A stretch of DNA of 39,616 bases from Shewanella nanhaiensis. GTDB taxonomy: Bacteria > Pseudomonadota > Gammaproteobacteria > Enterobacterales > Shewanellaceae. The stretch covers positions 1 to 39,616 of the forward strand of contig NZ_JAHZST010000030.1 of assembly GCF_019457885.1 (NCBI RefSeq), in the 5' to 3' direction. This document shows positions 17,901 to 23,293 of this stretch, piece after piece (position 1 is the first letter of the stretch; each line of letters starts with the position of its first letter). The position numbers and the translations under genes are program-made. The notes below the pieces were generated by a model. That model made no database searches. It worked only from the letters and a program-made list of their open reading frames with translations, and was not told where the DNA came from.

Positions 17901-20554
17901 ATATCAATGGTTGTGCCACGATAGATAACAAAGCCATCACTATCAGCATTGATGACTTTATCTTCAGAGCGTGGGCTAAATTCAATATCGGCAACGACAT
18001 TCTTATTTTTAACATCTGTTGACTGAGCAGTGTTGCCCGAGGTGTCATTGACAACGGCAGTGGCCGATATCTGGCCGTCTACAAGCGAGCTGAGATCTAG
18101 GTTATCCAGCTGCCAGGCGTTGTTGGTGACTTCAGCTTCGAATGTCAGCTGTCTGCCACTTTCATCGGTGACTGTGATGGTGACAGTTTGGCCATCTTCA
18201 ATATTAAGGGTTCTACCTGTGAGGCTAGTTAATGGAGATTCAAACTGATTGAGGGTGTCGTCACTACCAGTGAGTATCTCTATGGTTATCTCGACTGGGC
18301 TAGTGTCCTTCTCTATGGTGTTGGTCGCGCTAGCACTGTTGCCTTCAAAATCAGAGGTTTCGGCATAGAGGGTGAGCTGACCATCATTTAAGGAGGAGAG
18401 ATCTGCATCTGTTACAAACCAGACGCCATTTCGCACTGTGGCGTTGAAGGTTAAGCTGTTGCCTGCACTGTCAGATACTGTGATAAGCACTGGGCGGCCA
18501 TCTTCAACATTAATAACTACACCGGCTAGTAGTGCATCTTGAGCTTCTAAGCTATTGAGTACATTATCACCGTCAATAGCAGCTATGGTCACTGCCGCTT
18601 GGGTCTCTTTTAAGAGTTCAGTTTGTGTGCTGGCGGGGTTACCAGCTTGATCATGTGTGAAGGCTTCGAAGGTTAGGGGGCCATCGCTCAGTGATGATAG
18701 ATCTGTATCTAACACCTGCCAGTGTCCGCCTTCAACTAAAGCTAGGAAGGTGAGCGAGTTGCCTTGGTTGTCAGTGACGATAATAGTCACCGTTTGACCA
18801 TCTTCTATCTCATTGACTATGCCGTAGATATCGGTTGCCAGCATCTCATTTTCATTGATAACAGTATCTGTACCACTATCGACATAGATGCCGATGTTGG
18901 CCTGAATATCTACGGGGCTTAGAGTGCTAGCCTCTGCTGGGTTGCCAGCTTGATCTGTAACACTTGCTGTTGCTGTGAGAGAGCCATGACTGAAACCTTC
19001 AAGGTTGACCCCCTCTACTCGCCACTGACCATTGGCCACGATAGCCGTTGCTGTTACTGTTTGGTCATTGAGATCTCGGAAAGTGATCGTCACCACTTGT
19101 CCATCTTCGACGTTGGTCACTGTCCCTTGGGCCGTTACGCTGCTTAGCTCCTGCAGGTTGAGTACGCCGTCGCTGTCGACGATTTCAATATCGATATAAG
19201 CCTGGGTATCTTTTAATACGGTATTGGTGTTCTCGGCGACATTGCCTTCAAAATCGGTGCTGGTGGCATAGAGGGTTAACTCGCCGTCAACGAGTGATGA
19301 AAGGTCAACATCTTTAACGACCCAGACCCCATTGCGTATGGTTGCGGTAAAAGAGAGGCTATTGCCTTGGGTGTCAGTCACTGTGATATAGACTAGACGG
19401 GCATCCTCAATGTTATGCACGAGTCCCGCTAACGTGGCGCTAGTTACCTCATGTCCGTTTAATACCTGATCGCTATCGATAGCCGCTATCGCAACAAAAG
19501 CTTTGCTCTCCTTGAATGCTTCGTTACTGCTAGTGGCAAGGTTGCCTGCGATATCTAATGCGCTGGCATCAAAATGCAGGGGACCGTCGGCTAAGCTTGA
19601 TAGGTCGGTATCATCTACCCGCCATTGCCCATCTATCACTATGGCGTTAAAAGAGAGTGTATTGCCTTGGGAGTCAGTGACTGTAATGGTGACTGTTTGG
19701 CCATCCTCTATCTCTGTGACAGCTCCCCATATGTCAGTTGAAAGCATCTCTGTAGCGTTAATAACACCATCGGATCCTGTATCTAAATTTATGTCGATAG
19801 TGGCCAAGGTATCTTTTACAGAGGTGTCGCTTGCAGAGTTAGATTCACCAGGGTAGATGGGCGCTGAGATCTCTGCGGTGATAGTTCCCTCTGCTAGCTG
19901 GCTGATATCCAAATCATTAATCTGCCAACTCTGGTCTGTGACTGTGACAAGTATAGTTAGCTGCACACCTTGGCTATCTGTCAGGGTAAGAGAGAGTTGC
20001 TGCCCATCTCTGGCAAAGAGTGCTTGACCTTGTAGGTCAACAACGGGAGTCTCTACGCGGTTGATATAGTTATCACCACCATCGATGATCTGCACACTTA
20101 GGCTTAACGTGGGGAAGTTATCTTGATCTAAGTTATTGGTTTGGGGGGGAGGCGTTGTGCCTTGTGAGCTATCACCTAGTGTACTGAAACCCGATGTTGG
20201 AGTTATCTCATCGCCATCTCTTGAGACGAGCTGAAAGCCATAATTAATTCCCTGTTGAGTGCTATTGTTCTGGTTATCAGCAGAGGGGCTATTGTCAGAG
20301 TGGGGTTGAGAAGATGACGATTGAAGTTGTTTAAGTACCGCTTCAGGAAGAGGGAGGGTCTTTCCCTGAAGTGTTATCTCGGTCGGAGCGATTGTGAGTG
20401 AGCTGAGTTCCTCACTATTGAGTTGCAAGGTGGTTATCCCCTCCTGCATCTCATCTGGCGATATCAGTATCCACTGTCCGTCACTAGTAACAGCCCAAGT
20501 CAGCTCATCTGCTTGAACGTAATAGATAATCAAGGTATCGCTTGTGGACGGCAT
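8906..20554 (-). CDS. Giant (3882 aa) Ig-like/VCBS/T1SS-143-type repeat protein, probable type I secreted surface adhesin
   Basis: The first 145 residues hold a short N-terminal module (begins MPSTSDTLIIYYVQADELTW) and a Ser/Gln/Asn-rich linker. Residues about 145-1375 are twelve Ig-like repeats of about 100 residues, each with an IEDGQxVTITVTD strand, a GxW core and DLSSLxDG followed by D-x-AGN. Around 1490-1600 is a VCBS-like unit (PYVVNDRYLVTEDTSSSD). From about 1600 to 3740 come longer cadherin/VCBS and T1SS-143-like domains (for example around 2195, FTEAPNDTHTVQ). The last 140 residues are hydrophilic and acidic and end LNLMSQQP. I noticed no Cys, no GGxGxDxLx RTX nonapeptides and no signal peptide. 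The start follows AAGGAAGAG. The four genes behind it are its likely exporter. An adhesive surface role is inferred from family and operon; the ligand is unknown. Confidence 0.85.
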   Translation of the reverse strand: MPSTSDTLIIYYVQADELTWAVTSDGQWILISPDEMQEGITTLQLNSEELSSLTIAPTEITLQGKTLPLPEAVLKQLQSSSSQPHSDNSPSADNQNNSTQQGINYGFQLVSRDGDEITPTSGFSTLGDSSQGTTPPPQTNNLDQDNFPTLSLSVQIIDGGDNYINRVETPVVDLQGQALFARDGQQLSLTLTDSQGVQLTILVTVTDQSWQINDLDISQLAEGTITAEISAPIYPGESNSASDTSVKDTLATIDINLDTGSDGVINATEMLSTDIWGAVTEIEDGQTVTITVTDSQGNTLSFNAIVIDGQWRVDDTDLSSLADGPLHFDASALDIAGNLATSSNEAFKESKAFVAIAAIDSDQVLNGHEVTSATLAGLVHNIEDARLVYITVTDTQGNSLSFTATIRNGVWVVKDVDLSSLVDGELTLYATSTDFEGNVAENTNTVLKDTQAYIDIEIVDSDGVLNLQELSSVTAQGTVTNVEDGQVVTITFRDLNDQTVTATAIVANGQWRVEGVNLEGFSHGSLTATASVTDQAGNPAEASTLSPVDIQANIGIYVDSGTDTVINENEMLATDIYGIVNEIEDGQTVTIIVTDNQGNSLTFLALVEGGHWQVLDTDLSSLSDGPLTFEAFTHDQAGNPASTQTELLKETQAAVTIAAIDGDNVLNSLEAQDALLAGVVINVEDGRPVLITVSDSAGNSLTFNATVRNGVWFVTDADLSSLNDGQLTLYAETSDFEGNSASATNTIEKDTSPVEITIEILTGSDDTLNQFESPLTSLTGRTLNIEDGQTVTITVTDESGRQLTFEAEVTNNAWQLDNLDLSSLVDGQISATAVVNDTSGNTAQSTDVKNKNVVADIEFSPRSEDKVINADSDGFVIYRGTTIDIENGQPITVTFTDSSNNSLTFQAKVILGQWLLFGLDLSSLNDGQISVTTETIDRYGNPASDTTTLTKDTQASITIEIVDSDGVLNAAEMSSVTLRGTVVNVEDGQSVTITLTDGAQTLEFTTVVSGGQWSLDNLDLSGFNDGNLTASAQVSDVAGNLANASTVMPVDILAEITLAVDTTQDLTDTVLNAAEISQVDLSGTTSDIEDNQTITIVVRDSLNNSLTFTTEVVGGVWQLDNVDLSSLQDGQLTFTASTSDLAGNTVSSSAQVIKDSLSEIDIIIESGADNYLGAHELNGVVISGTTNNIEAGRTITVTLKDSAGHTLIFTTLVQNTGNWSIPAQDLSAQGFVDGNITATAEVIDVAGNPASAVDTAIIDTQISIDIDTGADGFDAALFFYGLNTELMGTTTGVEQGQNVILTISDGMDTLTFSTTVNSDGSWLHSGIDVSSLNRGNPWSMDVTVADLAGNQARDLMPTLDIPSNHYLFELLLNLGPEVTTTVPFEIPDAALKLSADQARLLTLTSEGQSLSINLAPDGQSFIVTRDGDGLTVLTVSLVGSDLKVSLHQTIDEFSGISVTSYIKIEGTQTDSDGTSEQIITYAVLTFIDTLPYVVNDRYLVTEDTSSSDSLIGNDYTQEGPLVVTKITLDGSEYLISAGSPAIIDTAYGQLTVHSNGSWEFVAAANLDNTQTQILTFDYSVKDSDGTPGRGTATITIEDGAAGVMSDISFSTQEADIHTSLQQTEHFSISAGSDTLVASSIAFTDLTPYHLNNMGLKSNGESLVFSLSADGKTLTASTSGGSPVTVLTLSLSAVNSGDDLSVSVALNLLRPLDHEFSDLITLALGITAEDLDGTLIDKGEISWQFSDGNNPQFANLSTLTFNEQNLTGTPIEKTGQLDLIVGSDAITSLTFSAISMQPTLTAQGVSISYTLSDGGRTLTAHTGDPAIPVFVINLSNTWNGEADSLNQDYSFTLYQAFDQLGNDQFDFSIIATDFDGDSTTANLNITVNDSSSAVIDNIKLTVSELPSVTAFDDTDQGLFNVSASKDSLVDIKFNITDASQVKNVTGNALTQNGEAIYWSLSDNGATAQGITASGELVFTITLPKDIAVDAETSATVAVEFTLLGPIDHLVGSGILDSLAVTVDLIDSDNTISNGQLTIDIYDGIQAILPQPLQLNINEGGLTTATAVSTSQTLDTLAGGDEISSIELADGFTLGSYFSDGQAISLTSTPDGNGWYIATRAGDGSKVFQLRFSADGKVEYKQFKALDHPSANGENLLDITLDVQAVDADGDRSSAQTVTIQVTDDIPEATSRTLEFTEAPNDTHTVQMFSDLQAGADGASVTKVTYKGVEYAVGQTIDLMTDANPNAVKYGEMSVDANGLVTVTTLEFLYAAPAYSENILFTVVDNDGDIVTDTLTITAKDQEGSIKVFTTEFIEDTTTTVAVQASPGDVDEGEVITSIVFDTGALQGGILTLDGVELPKDGSGNYILSGSNLSFDSLGVAIPNGTLAYRPAEDASDATVNASFNISVNITGKGPILTTVPITIASVADIAVWDNTSVFDYSVNEDSGSLSLNLGASSKDETAADAQGSETLSYIINNISSGLNLVSSGMNITNGMAISQAQLDALTANVDANLAGEFTFTIQARTTESDNGDTALSTQEIVTIDVKPVADIPTLTTRDIRSQEDAPIALKDIISGALSDNSGSETLSFEFILPSGWSLQAPSATDLGGGVWTVLAADVTAGSAFLIPAEDVSSANFGDFTISVRSVATESSQDGVAPEDTPTNPNPNYSPSESVTITLSGVANDAPIISDPSGLWSIDNNLGVITNTTAFAEDGDIPLNFTLVTGDKDGSETLDLRLTGLPDGVIFVDASGNQVNLAVVDFINGKPVYGVSAALLSTLSLRPLEDFSGEISLTLFAESTELDGDSSDYELTLNIEIAPVIDASHASLSTTSLGLEDQAILLNLTPSLAADIDGSETITGLTIPHQGSELVLLFDGSELSIPLSGLDVSTLFDSTSPDLESLLNSGRLAVLPPEDADGSFAFEVMYQILDTSETGQTVSEYVSSQVNVVVDAVVDPDTNLQRNDRVLTSTDGSPIDLTNQVLFFDQDLDGSEILDYIVIKVPSGDGWYVEHPNGAIDDGDGRWIIPVQGMTSDTVQEYALDILAGASITSEFATGLEQITVEARVLDRDDADIISTNFYVKFDQGAGSSDATPVDHLQLSPVDAIEDNVIDFSGHLNLNPTTDTNDLISFRILASDLPQGGYFTGADVDAVYDSTGTYVIEYVFTTASLANLKLHNISEDYAGELTIPIRIIATDTVSGDTKIDDSQQLEIEIAPKVDGVNISIANGTMLEDQPIPLGITLTFADTDTSPSTGGQETVLFGDPTQPITLTLLDGGTINDPTGYWLLKAGTSNTWEFKGFNMGDLEAALSVLEFVPPQHLSGEFRVQLTGTAIDTATINGVDVTDQSNFNSVSTITVTPVVDAADLPAGTTTIVGNEDSEIDLSSLASGNLGLIDKDGSEVIFLTVQGVPEGAVIYYRDSGGNLIQLPNNGADGGSFEGQPTYSWSVTTAQLSSLVMIPPKDFNGDIPLTIQAITQELGTDDFATTKMDVTVGVMPIADGVQIISPPDSLYHSDEDEVILVDLNVETLELSGSEQLEVTFTVSSADASALVDLDGIKIGSNFVSFTYNSTTGEYTASIVVAATQLSQFEFHPGNLAFGTLNVQMDIASVDSATVLGSLETDTSTAQSLNFDIEIEPQVDAPIWTQVGDILVKDPSEISLNLGLSLQNPSATEAGFLTIFGLPDTMTLSAGDKVGSKWVVSIDDVADLKVLGASDGDTFTLYMEPTAELNGDLALGSLRIISVTVDSNAVFMLNEPDINQLNSSEPLVLADELYHFSEQQYERELMYDELRRDEAPIHITPQPFEPHYQTEETAVQAAQMSQFDNEQDFASMQDELAMSIRQSLKLDHTQPYITPMNTDETQNVSNTSLDGINQLEDELNLMSQQP
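16430..20120 (-). repeat. Twelve tandem Ig-like repeats within the giant gene
   Basis: Units of about 300 bp, counted by their single core Trp (from SWQIND near 19930 to SWLHSG near 16590, mean spacing about 101 residues). DNA identity between units is only moderate, but units 2/5, 3/6 and 4/9 match each other better than their neighbours. Boundaries are approximate. Confidence 0.75.
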
Positions 20555-20740
20555 ATACTCTTCCTTAAATACAACTATTTCCTGAAGGCATTTAGCGCTA
20601 AATCGATTAGCGACTAAGTGTTAAGCATATTTTATTGGGAGTTGAATAGATTGCAATACTTTGTGCTTTGTTTTGCTTAATGGTTTCAAAGGTAGCGACG
20701 GGGTTATACCTATTGGTATTACATTGTTGGAGCGGAAACA
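20555..20740. promoter_or_regulatory. Upstream region of the giant operon, cut back by an IS4 element
   Basis: Only 186 bp separate the giant gene's ATG from the inserted IS. The stretch is AT-rich and contains AAGGAAGAG just before the ATG and a small palindrome, ATACC-TATT-GGTAT, at 20706-20719. I cannot assign a -35/-10 pair with confidence. The operon promoter must lie here, inside the IS, or beyond it. Confidence 0.4.
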
Positions 20741-20769
20741 AAAAAGCCTCCTAAATTGGATAACTCCTA

Positions 20770-22101
20770 TCACTTAAGATGTTTTGATTTAACAGGGTAG
20801 CGAGTTTTACTTATACGAACGGTCCTTGATTTGGGCCGTTTTTTTCGTTTAGGTAATATGTAACGTTTTACCCGCTCCCTCATCGCCCGTAGTTTCTTCG
20901 GTATCGAGCCTGGTGAGGCTATCGCACACCACATTAACTCATCCTGTATATCCCGAAGGGCCATCATAAAGCTTATCCGTAAAGGTGACACCTCCGCCTC
21001 TTTAGCTATTCGGCTAATCTCCAAGCGCACTAGGTTATAAGCAATTAATATCCCCCAGATTTCTTGCTCGACTCCTTCTATTGACTGGCTTCGAAGGAGG
21101 AGTTCATCCTCCAACATGTCGTGTTTTATTTCCCCATAGCTGTTTTCCACCTCCCATCGTTCAAAATAAACATCGAGTATCGATTGAAGCTCATACTGGC
21201 TATCTGTTAATGAGGTGAGCACACCTTTAATATGATTAGGCTGCTCTTGCTCAGGGTATAGCACCAATCTTGCCTGCCACTTTTTCGGCAGGCTCGGCTC
21301 TTGTTTTTGTGCATGTTGCGAGACATTCATTTCGACAATAAAATCACGTCCTTCATCATCTAGTTGCCTAATTATTTCGTACTTTGTATTGGATTTTACT
21401 GGCGTCATCCAGTGACTAGAGCCATGTTCACGCTGCCAGTTAATCATCAGTTCGGCACTTAAATAACATCGGTCAAAAATGGTCAGAGAGTCTGGCATTG
21501 TTGATGAAATCAGCTGCTTGGCATAATTGATTTCACCTGTTGAACTTGAGCCAAAAGCAACATCATGAAGTAATCGACTACGAAGGGATCAAAGCGCACA
21601 TAGCCTCACGACAGGGTATTCTGTATGCTGGGTTTTACTGTGCTTGAGGTATTGATAATGCTGTGCAAGTGCGTCTGTATCATGAGTTCTAAATTGTGTT
21701 CCATCGACAGAAAACAGCCTAAGACCAAACCATTTATCCTCGCTGTCCTCAGCTTTACTCCAGTGCTGAGCTGTCATGGAGAAAAGGGCTTTGAGTGGCT
21801 CTGCCGTTAGGCGTTTTCTCGCTTGAGGAATCGCGCTAGGAGCAACCGACTCGCCTAAAGTGTTAGAGAGTTTAAGGTCTAACTTATCAAGTACGTCAGT
21901 AATAGCTCTATCTCGATATAAACCAATACCAACAAGCAGCCAAACAACAAGCTCAGCGGGTAGTTTGCGCCGCCTCATACTCGCTTTATTTGTTTCATCA
22001 AGGGCTTGATTTATCCATTCCAATGGAAGCTCTTTTTGAAAGAGACTAAGTGAATCAGGAGAAGCAAAGTTATCAACGTCAATCAGCCAGTGAGCCAACA
22101 T
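20770..22101 (-). pseudogene. IS4-family transposase interrupted by one in-frame TGA
   Basis: A single 443-codon frame runs from ATG at 22101 to the stop at 20770, but codon 171 (21591-21589) is TGA. The two open parts are 170 residues and, from ATG 21498, 242 residues; the codons between them, read in the same frame, continue smoothly (SLRSRLLHDVAFGSSSTGEI), so there is no frameshift. Catalytic DDE signs are present: Asp in FSVDGTQFRTHDT, Asp in IFDRCYLSAEL, and the YFERWEVENSYGEIK form of the Y-(2)-R-(3)-E-(6)-K motif. The upstream part has the usual N-terminal domain with RRRKLPAELVVWLL. The enzyme should be inactive unless TGA is read through. Confidence 0.88.
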
Positions 22102-22102
22102 A

Positions 22103-22140
22103 AAAAAATACCCTCAAACAAATTGTATGAGGGTATTTTT
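22103..22140 (-). terminator. Hairpin in front of the IS4 transposase start (terminator and RBS sequestration)
   Basis: Perfect arms AAAATACCCTCA and TGAGGGTATTTT enclose an 11-nt loop. On the minus strand the second arm ends in a T-run directly before the transposase ATG, and the arm itself contains the only Shine-Dalgarno-like GAGGG. It can end transcripts entering from hemB and hide the ribosome site in any that pass, as known for other IS elements. Confidence 0.7.
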
Positions 22141-22226
22141 AACTAACCACAAGATCGGTCAACCGATCATTTCGCTAAACTGATCGGTGTTATCCTAAAT
22201 TGGAGGCTTTTTCTGGAGAGGGAGGC

Positions 22227-23243
22227 TTACTTTGCCTGCTCCTCTTTGAGCCACTGAGCGGCACGTTTAGCAAAGTAGGTTAATACACCGTTGGCTCCTG
22301 CGCGTTTAAAGCAGAGCAGTGACTCCATCACAATGGCTTTTTCCGATAACCAACCATTCTCGATGGCCGCCATGTGCATGGCGTATTCACCGCTGACCTG
22401 ATAAGCAAAAGTTGGAACGGCGAGTTCACGTTTCACGCGGGTGACGATATCAAGGTAAGGCATGCCAGGTTTAACCATGACCATATCTGCACCTTCTTGG
22501 ATATCGAGGGCGACTTCGTGTAGTGCCTCATCACTGTTTGCTGGATCCATCTGGTAGCTGTGCTTATTGCCACCTTTCAAGTTACCAGCTGAACCTACTG
22601 CATCACGAAATGGACCATAATAGTTCGATGAATATTTAGCTGAGTAAGCCATGATCTGGGTGTTAACGTGCCCAGCTTCCTCTAATGCTTGACGAATTGC
22701 ACCAATACGTCCATCCATCATATCCGATGGTGCGACAATATCGGCACCAGCTTCTGCGTGGGATAGCGCTTGTTTTACCAAGATCTCGGTGGTGATGTCG
22801 TTAAGGATGTAACCATCCTCATCTATGATCCCATCTTGACCGTGTGTGGTGAAAGGATCTAGGGCCACATCTGTCATTACGCCTAGCTCAGGAAATGCTT
22901 CCTTGAGTGCGCGAACGGCGCGTTGAGCTAGTGCATCAGCATTGTAAGCTTCCTCCGCTAGCAGGGTTTTCTTTTCTGCAGGCGTTACTGGAAACAGGGC
23001 GATAAGTGGGATCCCTAGCTTAACAATCTCCTCTGCTTCTTTAAGCAGTAGGTCGATTGAGTAGCGTTCTATGCCAGGCATTGAGGCTATCTGCTCAGTT
23101 CTATTATTACCTTCTAAAACAAACATAGGGTAGATAAGATCGTTTACCGAAAGTTGATTTTCAGCCATTAAACGTCGGCTAAAGTCATGTTTGCGCATGC
23201 GACGCATTCTGCGTTGTGGGAAGGCACTGGTAATAATATTCAC
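22227..23243 (-). CDS. hemB: Porphobilinogen synthase (delta-aminolevulinic acid dehydratase)
   Basis: Condenses two 5-aminolevulinate molecules to porphobilinogen in cytosolic haem synthesis. It has 338 residues, normal length. The Schiff-base lysine is in MVMVKPGMPY (about 256), and the second active-site lysine is in AYSAKYSSNYYGPFRDA (about 200). The metal loop reads TDVALDPFTTHGQDG, with Asp where E. coli has zinc-binding Cys, so this is the magnesium/potassium type known from Pseudomonas. The gene follows the GGDEF gene on the same strand after 50 bp. Its 3' end lies 14 bp from the IS4 element, so its own terminator is not visible and its message would run into the IS hairpin. Confidence 0.97.
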   Translation of the reverse strand: MNIITSAFPQRRMRRMRKHDFSRRLMAENQLSVNDLIYPMFVLEGNNRTEQIASMPGIERYSIDLLLKEAEEIVKLGIPLIALFPVTPAEKKTLLAEEAYNADALAQRAVRALKEAFPELGVMTDVALDPFTTHGQDGIIDEDGYILNDITTEILVKQALSHAEAGADIVAPSDMMDGRIGAIRQALEEAGHVNTQIMAYSAKYSSNYYGPFRDAVGSAGNLKGGNKHSYQMDPANSDEALHEVALDIQEGADMVMVKPGMPYLDIVTRVKRELAVPTFAYQVSGEYAMHMAAIENGWLSEKAIVMESLLCFKRAGANGVLTYFAKRAAQWLKEEQAK

Positions 23244-23293
23244 ATTCGACTCCTAACTATTCCCGCTAGAGGTAACTTGCCGTTGCTTGTTAC

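Larger units (their letters stand above)
20741..22212 (-). mobile_element. IS4-family insertion sequence, 1472 bp
   Basis: Bounded by imperfect 24-bp inverted repeats: the left end (20741-20764) and the reverse complement of the right end (22189-22212) share 20 of 24 bases, beginning AAAAAGCCTCC and ending GGATAAC. One transposase frame fills the element on the minus strand. Size and protein agree with the IS4 group. It lies 14 bp beyond the hemB stop and 186 bp upstream of the giant gene. No exact target duplication is seen at these borders, so the element is old, or the true ends differ by a few bases, or a flank has changed. Confidence 0.85.

Noticed and set aside
12303..19856. Many plus-strand reading frames of 60-117 codons opposite the giant gene
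   Set aside because: They mirror the repeats on the other strand, lack ribosome sites and show no domain; they are shadows of the coding strand.
20728..22223. TGGAGCGGAA and TGGAGAGGGA as a target duplication of the IS4 element
   Set aside because: They match 8 of 10 but sit at unequal distances from the inverted repeats, so a true duplication is not supported.
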